From Adenophora triphylla var. japonica (lineage: Eukaryota; Streptophyta; Magnoliopsida; Asterales; Campanulaceae): DNA of 64,000 nt. A program made the translations under genes and the position numbers. The DNA is taken from the NCBI GenBank assembly GCA_022495995.1, contig JAFEMH010002437.1, positions 248,001 through 312,000 of the forward strand, in the 5' to 3' direction. This document shows, one piece after another, positions 1-11,100 of this stretch. Numbering within the stretch: the first letter of the stretch is position 1; every line of letters begins with the position of its first letter. Below the pieces are notes generated by a model that had not been told where the DNA came from, did not search any database, and was given only the letters and a program-made list of their open reading frames with translations.

Positions 1-460
1 ATAGTTCATCTATCATAGTGTTACCTTGAGTCTTGTAGTTCTCGTCTAATACTTGATTGTATAAAGTCCTTTTATGGCATTTTGAAAATTGTGTGTCCTC
101 TATGGCATTTTATTTCGTTTGTAAGATCCAATGATCACTGTCCCTAATATTTTTTTTTAAAGGAAATTGCATTAAGCATCCCAACTATCAGGGTTTGTAG
201 ATTTTATATCTACTTTATTTATTTTTTGCATAATAGCACCTCAACTAATATTTTATTGCATACAAGATACTTGGAGCTAAAAACTAGTATATTTTATAAG
301 TTAAATTGACATGTGTTGTGCATATGTGATGCTTACTAATCAAGTGAACTGTTGATGCAAAGATTTCAATGAAATAAAAAAACAAAGGTGTAAAATTCTT
401 AAAAAACTGATTTTATCTAAAAGTGTAAAAATGATTTCATCTAAAATTTAACGAAACACG
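1..460. other. AT-rich intergenic DNA
   Basis: This stretch is AT-rich, with stop codons in all frames and no recognisable domain. I see no TE terminus in it. It ends at the 8-bp target duplication of the hAT element that follows. Confidence 0.6.
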
Positions 461-468
461 CGTATACA

Positions 469-968
469 TAGACATGATCATCCGGTTCAAACCGCCGGTT
501 CCGGTTCCGAACCGGCGGTTCACGGTTCCGCCATCCTTTGAACCGAAACCGGCCCGGTTTATTAACGGTTCCGGTTCCCGGTTCGAACCGGCCGTACGGT
601 TCCGGTTCCGATTTTGAACCGGCAATTTCAAAAAAAAAAAACTTGGTTTGAGCCGGTCCGGTTCCGGTTTGAACCACCGGTTCGGACCCGGTTGGGCATC
701 TCTACCGTCGGATCAAGCCAAATCAACGGTCCAGATCAGCCAAATCACGGTTTCAGTTCGTGAACCGGCGGTTCCGGTTCCGGTTCACGGTTCCGGTTCC
801 TGAACCGGCGGTTCACCGGTTTTTGAATATACGAACCGTAACCGGACCGAAAAACCGCCGGTTCATCGGTTCAGGCGGTTCCGGTTCGACCGGTTTGGTT
901 TTCCGCCGATTTTGAGCCGGTCCGGTTCCGGTTTGAACCGCCGGTTCCGACCCGTTTGGGCATCTCTA
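469..968. mobile_element. Non-autonomous hAT element, 500 bp, TSD CGTATACA
   Basis: The 8-bp duplication CGTATACA occurs at 461-468 and again at 969-976. The ends are imperfect inverted repeats, TAGACATGATCATCCGG on the left against TAGAGATGCCCAAACGG read inward from the right. The body is packed with subterminal GGTTCCGGTTC/GAACCGG motifs, as in plant Ac-like hAT elements. Apparent reading frames rich in Asn-Arg or Glu-Pro are translations of this repeat, not genes. A second copy of the right terminus (GTTGGGCATCTCTA) ends internally at 704, so the element may be composite or carry a duplicated end. Confidence 0.85.
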
Positions 969-976
969 CGTATACA

Positions 977-1098
977 CCTCTGAATCAAAACTTGACAATA
1001 GAGACGAAGAAGACCTTCTTTGCAGGGGGTGCCACTTTGAATGCAATGATGGATGCTCGGGGCGTCGGAGATGGGGTGACAAATTGAGATGAAGGAGG
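977..1098. other. Short GC-richer host segment, unassigned
   Basis: This is less AT-rich than its surroundings and continues at about 3835 once the inserted LTRs are removed. Read on the minus strand across the join, it stays open for several dozen codons rich in Ser and Pro. It could be a fragment of an old gene exon, but I recognise no family. Confidence 0.25.
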
Positions 1099-2252
1099 TG
1101 TGATATCCCCCATTCCACATCGGAAATATGTGGAAATTTAGTGTGATATATAGAAGACCTATACACTACTACTAAGCATCAAATCATTCATTGGACTTTT
1201 GGAGGCTCATACACTACTACTAAGCATCAAATCATCCATTGAATTTTTGGAGTGTAACGACCCTAACCCTAGGCACCAATTTCAGTATTATATTATATAC
1301 TTTTAAAATTAATGTTAACTTTAGGTGTTCATTTATGTCTTTAATTTCTTATATTAAGATAAGATGGTTGAAAAATAATTTTAGAACCTTAGGATTGCTA
1401 GAGAAATTAAATAAAGCATCTTGGGGGAAAATAAAAATAAAAAATAAATAAAATGTAAGATGAATTTAAAATGTGGGAAATAAAGAAATGGGAAATGAAG
1501 TTTAATTTAAAGGTGGGTAGGCTTTAGTTATTTAGTGAAGGGGGGCCAATTTCCCCCTTCCTCCTAAAACCCTCCATGTGTCCCTCTCTCATACTCCCTC
1601 ATTAACCTCACCTCCTCCTTCCTTCTTCTTCATTTTCTTCTTCCTCTTTCCCCAAAATTCATGGAAGCCTTCTCCAAGATACCTCTTCTTCCAAGTCCTT
1701 AGAGAGTTGAATCATCATCCATTTTCAAATTCAAGAGTACTTTTGTAATCGGGGCATCCAGGGGAGTTCTTCAAGCTAAAGAAATCCATAATTCATCTCC
1801 TCTTCTAAGGTGAGTTATTATGACTTTTCTTCCTCTAAATGTTCATGAGATATTTATTGTTGTTATTGTTGTTATAATGCTTATTGGATGCTTTGGAAAC
1901 TTTCTTGAAATGGAGGAATTGATTAAGGTCATAGGAAAATGTTGTTGTTCTTGGAAGTGTTAAAGAATGGAAGAAATGGGTGGAGTTAGATTTAGAGAAT
2001 GAAAACTTGAAATGGGTTAGTTAAATGGGTGAAGTTAGTTTTAAAGGAATTAACTTGAAATGTGGTAGTGAATTGGGTGGAAAAGTTAATGGTAAATAAT
2101 TTAGGTTTAGGTTAATTTGGGTTTAAATAATCTAGAATGACGTAGTAGAATATTTGGGATTTTCTTCATGAGCACCTAAAATGGGAGAGATTGATTAAGG
2201 AGAAGAACATAGGAAAAATAAGAAATTGAATTATGGGCTGGCTGGAATCCCT

Positions 2253-2365
2253 CATGGGCGGTCGCCCATGGGGCCTTGAGCGGTCGCCCATGAGGGCAGA
2301 ACCATGGCTCCCTTTTGAACACTTCTTGGGCGGTCGCCCAAGTGGCTATGGGTGGTCGCCCATAG
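2253..2365. repeat. Cluster of four GC palindromes in the solo LTR
   Basis: Four imperfect palindromes are centred on GGGCGGTCGCCC. CATGGGCGGTCGCCCATG is at 2253-2270, a weaker GAGCGGTCGCCCATG at about 2279, CTTGGGCGGTCGCCCAAG at 2324-2341, and CTATGGGTGGTCGCCCATAG at 2346-2365. The outer arm bases differ between copies yet stay complementary (CAT..ATG, CTT..AAG, CTAT..ATAG). The same cluster lies at 55606-55711 and 61744-61844 in the other LTRs. Confidence 0.85.
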
Positions 2366-2951
2366 CACCAGAACCTCCCCAGTCTTCTTTCTTGCTGATT
2401 TTTACTAGTAATCACTTGGAATGATCCCTAACCATGATAAGGTAGTAGAAGCTAATCCCAACCGGATATGAATTAGTCCTTTTAACTTAAGTTATAATTA
2501 GAACACTTAATGGCACCTTAATTGGGTTAAATGAAAATACGGAAGCACTCTATCTCCGACTTAGAAATCATTTAGCAGTTTCTTAAATGTGACTCTAACT
2601 TGGTAGAGTTAACTTGGATCCTTATATAGATCATATATTGTTGTATAATGACTAAGTAAGATGAGCGGATGATATCTCATTATCTTACTTGAGTACATAT
2701 TCACGGATTGTCTTATGCTTAGTGTAGTACATAAATGTTGCACTATGATTATTGGTTGATCATGAGTATATTTTACCATGTGGCTATATTGCTTATTTAT
2801 GCATAGTGTGTTGAATAAATGTTGCACTATGAGATTTGTTGAACATGAGTATATTTTACCATGTGGCTACATTGTTTATCCCTTTGTGTGGATTATGTTT
2901 CAAGTAACTATTATGTACTTGATAATGTGTTGATCAGCTGATATTGGGGGT

Positions 2952-3007
2952 ATAACATAATACGATCAATTATGGAAGTGTGACCTAATGTGATCGGATT
3001 ATGTTAT
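2952..3007. repeat. 17-bp inverted repeat inside the Ty3 LTR
   Basis: ATAACATAATACGATCA (2952-2968) is followed after 22 nt by TGATCGGATTATGTTAT (2991-3007), with one mispaired position. It is conserved at 56302-56357 and 62435-62490. A GTGGCC..GGCCAC stem follows directly downstream in each copy. Confidence 0.8.
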
Positions 3008-3834
3008 ATTTGTGACCGTCTCCTTCTGTGGCCACGGGTTGGGGTATAGCATCTGTATTGAGCCAAAAGCCTTACAGAGTTGCTACTATCTTATATGGTT
3101 CCCTGAAAAACGGGTCTTATAAGATGTGAGTATTGCTTAAGCAGCTCACCTAAGATTGGAGTATTATTATACCCAATGTTGTACGACTATTGTTCAGACG
3201 AGAAAAGGTAAACCAAGGTAATGGAAGGTGTTTACAGCTTTTCCAATGTGTTATATGCAACTTGTTATGTGTTGCATTTTATATGACATATTGCTGCATT
3301 CATAATAGCTTGCTGAGATTTATTCTCACCCCTCTCCCTTTAATGTTTTTAGATTCCGAGACAGGCGGACCGACCAAGTAAGGGCGGTGAGGAGTTTGGA
3401 AGTAATATTTTGGGAATTGTCGGGGTATGATTAGGTTGGCGTAGAAAGGGTATTTTGGTATAATTCATTTAATGAGTTGTATTTATAAACCTTAATTTTA
3501 TGTTATAACCGATGTCTTTTTGTAACTAAAACAGTTTATTACTTTCAAAGTTGGTTAATTCTTTCTCCATCGTAGAAAAGTGTAGAGTTATTTTGAAATG
3601 GTTATGACAATTGTGTTTATATTGAAAGTTAAATCAAAGTTTTAAAAGTTAAGAAAATTAATTTGGGTTAGTTTGAGGACGCTCCTGCTCGGGACACGTG
3701 TAGGTTCCGGGTCGGGGTCCTCACATGGAGGCCTGTGAAGGGCTGTGGTTGATCCAATTGAAGATGTGCTTAGTGGGTCAGTGTGTGGTGCATACGTAGC
3801 GGGTCGGACTTCGGGCTCGGGTCGTTACAGGAGA

Positions 3835-5049
3835 GGCTAGCGACGGCGAGCTTGACGAGTACTTAGGCTATCCCCATCAGTGACCCCGACCCAACTCAAC
3901 CTCAAATAAAATATTAATTTCTCTCACTTCCATATACACACTCCCAACCTTATATAATTTATACTCCCAACAGTGACCTCGACCCAACCCAACCCAACCT
4001 TTTACAAATAAAATATTTATTTTTTCTTTACTTCAACTTACCTAAAATACTTATCATTTTATTTTTTAAAATAATGTATTAGTAATAATATTTTTAAAAT
4101 TACCCGTAAAATTATTAAAAATAATTACCCATACAATTATTAAAAAAATGAATTTTGATATATTTTTTATTTTTTTAATTTATATAATTATATAAAATAT
4201 ACTAGTTTTAAAAATATATTTATATAAACACAAATTCAAAATAATTTGGTGAAAAAAAAAAAACAAATGGTGACCTTGCCCGGGACCAACCCAGGGCAAT
4301 TGGCCAACCCAGGTTGCAAAAAATCGTGACTTTCAATGCTTTTTCTTTTTTTTTTTTTTTTTTTTTTTTGGTGACTCTCCGTGAGTATTCTTAGTTAAGA
4401 AGGTAGATAGTCCCACTTTGAATTTTATAGTCAACTTAAGTAACAATAACGATTTTTATAATTGTATATTGACATCTAGATCTTTATAAATATATGATCA
4501 AAGTTCGATTAAAATGAAAATAAAAATTATGGATGAGAAAACGAAAAGGGGGAGTATATGTCAACTCGGTATTAGTGGTTCCACACAAACAAATTGGCAA
4601 CATTACTGTACCACATAAACAAAGATTTAACGGACAAATGAACGGACTCTAAACAACATAAGGATCACAAAATGACCAAATGACTAAGGTCGATGATCAT
4701 TAGGTAAACAAAAAATAGCTTAGTGACGAAAATGTAAAAAACTTCAAATGTTAGGGACGAATCGCTCGATATCGACATAAAAATAGAGAAACTATATATA
4801 AAATGAAATAATTTTTTTTGTTACAAATTATTTCTAGATAATTTATGAGTAATAAAATAAAAGTATTATTAGACAACTTAAATATATTAAGAGGTCTCTA
4901 TATTATTTAGTTAGATATTAACGGCTCTCTATATTATTTAAATATACGAAGTTAACCGCTTATTTAGGACTTTCATCATGTAAATAAAGGACCTTACGTT
5001 TCTTGGGTGGTCATTTCTTGCAAAGGATATATACACAATTTACATTCCT
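3835..5049. other. Intergenic DNA upstream of the malate dehydrogenase gene
   Basis: This is AT-rich non-coding sequence. It has two similar CCCGACCCAAC-containing segments (about 3885 and 3970), poly-A and poly-T tracts (about 4250 and 4345-4370), and a short direct repeat CTCTATATTATTTA (about 4900 and 4930). No complete TE could be delimited. The distal promoter of the downstream gene would lie in its right part. Confidence 0.5.
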
Positions 5050-5057
5050 TATAAATA
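5050..5057 (+). promoter_or_regulatory. Probable TATA box of the malate dehydrogenase-like gene
   Basis: TATAAATA lies 142 bp upstream of the ATG at 5199. It is a good TATA match at a plausible distance for a short 5' UTR. Transcription start is not otherwise visible. Confidence 0.45.
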
Positions 5058-5198
5058 GCAATATTATTATGTTTTCCTCTTATTTTACCAATTCCTAAAT
5101 CAAATAATCCACAAAAGGTTGTTACCTGTTTTTTTCGTGCGGGGTGGTCTTAATTAAGAGTTGTCGCGGAGGTTTATAACCCTAAACTTCTTCAGAAA

Positions 5199-8100
5199 AT
5201 GGAGAAACGTCCAATAAAAGTTCTTGTTAGCGGTGCTGCTGGTAAAATATTTGTATTATAGTGTGTTATTATTTTGCATTATGTTACAAAAAAAAAAAAA
5301 GATGAATGTGTAATTTGCATTTGTGGTGATTTTACTATTAAAAAATGGTATGACATCATTTTGTGAAAAACTCAATTTTTTTATAAATACACACAACAAT
5401 ATGTACATAAAAATGTTAGATTTTGTGTCTTAATTATTTTCTTTTTTGTTCCTCAGGGCAATTAGGTTATGCATTGCTACCAATGATAGCTCAAGGCATG
5501 ATGTTAGGCCCTCATCAACCTATAATTCTGCATATTTTTGGAACCAATGTTGACACCTTGAAAGGGGTAAAAATGGAATTAGAAGATTCCATATTTCCAC
5601 TTCTTAAAGGTATATAAAAAAAAAAGCATGCTTTCAATTTCAAATGTTGATTCTCTTAGAATTTTTTTTTGTGAAATAATATGTGGAAGAAGAAAAAAAT
5701 GTTTTGTTATTTCTAAATATAATTAGGTGTACATATTTACCCATAAAAGATATCGATTAATGAAACAGATATTGTTGCAACTACGGATGTTATTGAAGCC
5801 TGTAAAGAGGTCGATGTTGCCATCTTGATTGGCGGAGCCCCTGTAAAAGAAGGAATGCAAAGAAAAGATTTATTGCCGATGAATGTGAAGATTTATAAGG
5901 CTCAAGCCGCAGCATTAGAGAAACACGCTGCTTCAAATTGCAAGGTGATCAAGTTTGATCCATTCTCGCGCTTTAAAAAATACGAATTTTATTACCAAAC
6001 TAATTGGCAAAACTATACGATTTTGTATAGATTGATGCAATTTCAACTTCCATTTACATATATCCAGGTGGTTATGGTTGCCAATCCAACAAATACAAAT
6101 GCGCTCATTTTAAAAGAATTTGCATCTGCAATTCCCGCGAAAAACATCACATGTCTTACGCGTCTTGATCACAATAGAGCTCTCCACCAAATAGCCGAAA
6201 AGTTGAATGTTGTTGCTAGTGACGTCAAAAATGTTATAATTTGGGGAAACCACTCTCCCACACAATATCCCGATGCAAATCATGCAATTGTGACAACTAT
6301 TGATGGAGAAAAACCAGTTAAAGAACTAGCTATTGATGATCATTGGTAAGTCATTCATATACACGACATAATGTTTATACATTTGTCGTTTAAAATCTAT
6401 TTATGATGTTTTGGTTGTGTCGTAGGTTGAAAAATGAGTTCATAACCACGGTACAACAACGTGGTGATGTTCTTATCAAAGCTCGAAAGAAAAACAGTGC
6501 ACTATCCGCGGCCAAAGCAACTTGTGATCACATTCATGATTGGCTTCTTGGAACTCCCGAGGTACGTTTATTCATTTAGTAAAATAATGTGAAATTTCGT
6601 GTAGCTAGAAAATCAAGTCAACTCAACATAACACGGATGTGAGTTACAACTGTGCACACATCCACCGATAAGCAGCGGAATAAAATAAAAGAACACAAAG
6701 TTATAAACGTTTACTGGTTCGAAACCCAGCAAACAAGGCCTTAAGCCTAAAAAGCTTTTCATTATTAAAACTGTTTTACAGACAGAAATCTGAATAAGTG
6801 AAAATAAAAAGATTAAATACTAAATAAGTTATAACCACCTTCTATACTAAGAACAATCTTCCTTTCCCAAGAATAGCCTATTCTAATCAGAAGTAGAACA
6901 AAGAACTTGAAGAAAATCTAGATGTGAGTTCGGATGTAAGACACAACCTTCACTCACAACCTAAAAAGCAATATTGAATACGTGAAGAACAAAAGCAATT
7001 GTCTTTCAAATAATTCTCTAAAGCCATGTCTTCTCATTGTGCTGAAGTCTTATATTTATAAGCACATTTGAGAAGATCTTCAATCAATCAAACTCTTCCT
7101 TGTACAATCCAATTCCTACAAGGAAACACAAAGTACTCACAAGGAAATAGATATGTTAGAAGGTTAGTCCTAGTCTAAATATATGTACATAAATAAAAGA
7201 TATTTACATATTAACAATGTCCTTTTCCAAATAGGGCAGTATAAATCTTTGCAAGAAAGTCATAAAATCCTCTTGCCAAATATAACAATTGGAATCGAAT
7301 TAGGGAAGTAAATATTCCCAAAAATCTCACTCTTTCAATTTCCCCCAATTTTGAACTTTCTAGTCAAAACAAAGATTTATCTAATATTGATCATTTAACC
7401 AAGATTTTCAGATTATAAATCTCCCCCTGAATGGATGTATGTGCAGATGTGTCAACACATCCACACAAAAACTCCATAGACAAAAGTCAATGCCAAAAGT
7501 AGCAGTTTAACAAACTATGATAAAGTAACATCCAGCAAGAACAAACAGTAAAACTCCCCCTGAGTTTAAGCATCCCAACTTTCTTATTCTGAAGCATCAG
7601 CAGCAGCAGCAAAGACATCACCAGCATCATCCTCGTCCTTTTCTTCTTTTCCCCCTTTTGACTAGAAAGTGTAGTTTCCCATTTCTGGAGATCCACCTTC
7701 AAAGCCTTAAGGTTCTTGGCATGTGTCTGGGACGCAATCAGTTGAGCATTGAGAGCAGTGGAGAGTGGATCAGCTGCAGCAATTTCTGCATCTAGGGCTT
7801 CCATTTGATCATCAAAAGAAGTTGCAGATGTGTGACAAGATGTGGCTACATCCTGACTCACATCCACAGCTTCAACTCTTAATGGCAGATCCACAAATCT
7901 CTGTTTTGGGTCCAGTAGGGTTTTAGATTATTTGATCAGCTCAAACTCATTCACTCTAGCTTCACCCCTTTCTGTTTTTATCCCTTGAGCAACTAGGATT
8001 TGAGAGATGAGGGAGGGGTAAGGAAGGGACCATTTCTACAAATGAATTCTCCAAAATTTATGGCTTTATTGGCACTCAACTTATACAGCATGTCTGCATG

Positions 8101-11100
8101 GACCCTAGTGACAGAGGTTTTATTGTTTGAAGGGCAAAGGTTGGCAGTTAAGATGAGGTGAAGAAAGCAATAAAAGGAGGTGAGAGAGTCACTACCTAAA
8201 TCTCTAATCAAAACTTTATTCACAATTTGCTCATGTCTTTCAGAGGCATCTAGAGAAAAATCAAAGGGATACAGGGTCAAAGAATTAGAAGTATAGAGAG
8301 ATATAGGGGTACCCTTTTTGAAAATCAGCCTTGTGGATGTGTGCTTGGATGTGGGCACATCTGAAGGCACATCCTTTGGGGGAGATGGCTCCCTTTCAGA
8401 TTCAACATCTATTTTCTCAGTTGTTCCTTTTCTTGTTCAAGCTCATCAGGACCAAGCTTGAAATTCTCATCACTAGCTGTACATCAATAATATCTTCCTC
8501 ACGAATAGGGCTTTCTGGTTCCACCCATTCTGCATTATAGGTTAGAGAGAGAACAGAAAATATGGTGCGTGTGTGTGAGAGAGATACACACACAACTAAC
8601 CACCATAAAAATAGGGATTAAATTTTATCAAAATAGAAAATACCTTTTCTGGTAACAATGAGGATCTTCAGCCATATCAATTCCACAAATACCCCTTTGA
8701 ATTTGTCCTTCCTTTTCCCATGAGTATTTTGATACACACCTTTCTTTTTCATGAGAGATTTTGGAAATCAAGAACATGTTAAATCAAATAATAAATTATG
8801 AATGAAAATAAACTAGAGAATATTTACAAAGTATCATAAATGACCTAATATGCAGAATGGCTAGCATGATGCATAACACATGTAAAGGAAAAAATCTCAG
8901 TTTCAGATGTGACATAGGATGTGAGTCACATTTGGGGACACATCCAGATCACAGAAAGTCAATGGGCAATAATCTAATCTGCACAGCCTCTAGAATGTAT
9001 CCACCCATTTTTTATTATGGATAAATTGCAAATTGAATAGCTTTCACTTTTCTTTTGACCCAAAGATAGCCCTTTTGTCCAGTGATCTTTCAGGTTTGAT
9101 TTCAAACTTTATCTTGAGGATCACTTGATCACACTGGACATGGCTTCATACAAATGGAAGAAGTAGCTGTTTCTCTTGATTTAAGGCACCCACTGTGAGA
9201 TATCTAGAAAGATTGTATCAAGTTATCAAAAGACAACATGAATAAGAAATGCACACAATTCAGTAATCAGACATGTCAAATAATGTTAAGACAAACAAGT
9301 GACCACACTGAGATATTTCGTGCTAATGCATGTTTTTTTTTTTGAGTTAGATAATATACAGATGTGTCAATGGATGTGTGCACATTTGTGCCCACATCCT
9401 CAAATATCACGTAAGCCAAGAGACTTCCTCAAGGAGGAAAATCTCTCAAGATCTAATGACTTTGTAAATATATCAGCAAGTTGATTTTCAGTTCCAACAA
9501 ATTTCAGACACACAGTTTTTTATTTTACATGATCCTTAATGAAATGGTGTCTAATATCAATATGCTTAGTTCTGGAATATTGGACAGGGTTTTTAGATAT
9601 GTATAAAGCACTCTTGTTATCACAGAAGGCAGTTAAAATTTTGCTATTCAACCCATAGTCTTTTAGCATTTAGTTCATCCATAGATGTTGTGTGCAACAG
9701 CTACCAAGGGCAACATATTTAGCCTCATCTGTGAACAAGGAGACATAACTTTTTCTCTTTCTATACCAGGCATCAAAGATGTTACCAAGGTAGGAACATT
9801 GAACATAAATGTTTTTATCATCAAAATTGTCTGCCCAGTCTAAGTCAATGTATCCCACTATGTTAGACACAAAGCAGTAACAACATACCTCGGAGTATAA
9901 GGATGAATGACTCCATAAAGCATCCAAATAACTGTGATTTACCTTCTCATTCCTTATTGTCTGCCTTTGATCATGCATTTCACCAACCACTTGAGAAGTG
10001 GGGTAATCTTTCTGAATTCTGGATAAAATGTCATCTGATCTATCAACAGACCCAATATGGTCTCTTTCTGAAATAACTTCTCCCTTTGAATCTGAAGAAC
10101 TGTCTTCAGACTCGGATCTTTGTGTGGATGTGTGTTCAGATGTGGGAACAGTTGTGTTCACATCTGCAGACACATCCTTCTGGACATCTGGATCTGTCTG
10201 TTTTTCCTTTGCAGTGCTTTTCATATCTTCAGCTCCTATATCAGTAGATTTCCACTCCAGTTGATAACCTGAAACATCATCCTCGACAGTTTTGAGGTTA
10301 AGATCAAGTGTATCATCAAATACAACATCAGAAAAACTTAAACAAGACAAATTGTCACAAAACTTGTAATAATTGTCAGATGATCTTAGACCAGTGAGGA
10401 CACATGTTTTAAACTCATCAAATACCTCACATATCTTCTTATCAAACTTCACATATAAGTCATCATCATATAACTGACTTATACTAATGAGATTAGTCCT
10501 AAGACCTTCCACATGATACACATTGTGAACTTTTGAGAGACCTTCAATAGCTAAGGTTCCCTTACCAATTATTTTTCCTTGTGCCCCACCACCAAAGTTT
10601 ACTTTACCACTATTGACAAATGTGTATTCTGTCAAAACATCTTGGTTACCTCTCATTTGCATAGAGAATCCACTATCAAAAAACCAAGATCCAGAGACAC
10701 TACTCTTGAGGGAAAAGTAGACAACATTATAGATTACTTTGGGCTTTTTAACCCAATGGGTTTTAACAGTATCATGGTGGTGAACCTGTGGATGTGTTCT
10801 CGGATGTGTGCAAGGATGTGTATACATCTGACTATACCTCTTGTCACACATCTGAGACTGAATCAAACATCCTGCTTTCTTATCAGCTTTCATCTTGAAA
10901 CAGAAAGGGGGAATATGCCCATGAGCAAGGCAATAATGACAGATGTAATGCCTTCTCCTAGGTTTTTTGTGACTCAAAATTGGTTTTTCTTCAGATTTTG
11001 AAACCTTACCACTCTCTTTAAAAATTTTGGAATTTCCAAAACCTAAACCTGATTTTCCAGTATTACCAAGAGACAAAGCTTCATCAAGTTTCATTTTTTC

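Larger units (their letters stand above)
1253..3725 (+). mobile_element. Solo LTR of the 2.5-kb Ty3 LTR family, TSD TGGAG
   Basis: It starts TGTAACGACCCTAACCC and ends GGGTCGGGGTCCTCACA, with the 5-bp duplication TGGAG at 1248-1252 and 3726-3730. It aligns by eye along its length with the LTRs at 54540-57077 and 60676-63207, but is more diverged from them than they are from each other. No primer-binding site follows, so the internal region has been lost by LTR-LTR recombination. It shares the GC palindrome cluster (2253-2365) and the 17-bp inverted repeat (2952-3007) with the other copies. Confidence 0.93.
1099..3829 (+). mobile_element. Short solo LTR (TRIM/Copia-like), split by a Ty3 solo LTR
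   Basis: The left part (1099-1252) begins TGTGATATCCC and carries CCACATCGG, a start typical of short plant Copia/TRIM LTRs. The right part (3731-3829) ends GGGTCGTTACA. Without the inserted Ty3 LTR and its extra TGGAG, the LTR is about 253 bp. Flanking 5-mers GGAGG (1094-1098) and GGAGA (3830-3834) differ at one base, so the TSD is probable rather than perfect. A unit of about 50 bp containing CATACACTACTACTAAGC is repeated in tandem at about 1160-1250. Confidence 0.6.

Noticed and set aside
437..1120. Antisense open frames rich in Asn-Arg and Glu-Pro
   Set aside because: They translate the GGTTCCGGTTC subterminal repeats of a hAT MITE; no start context or domain.
1253..1275. CCCTAACCCTAGG as telomere-like repeat
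   Set aside because: Only two units, and it is the conserved start of the Ty3 LTR, present in other copies.
4240..4330. GC-rich CCCGGGACCAACCCAGGGC segment as a MITE end
   Set aside because: No inverted partner or target duplication was found nearby.
10579..11001. Plus-strand 140-codon frame inside the Copia element
   Set aside because: It is the complement of the gag-pol remnant and has no recognisable domain.
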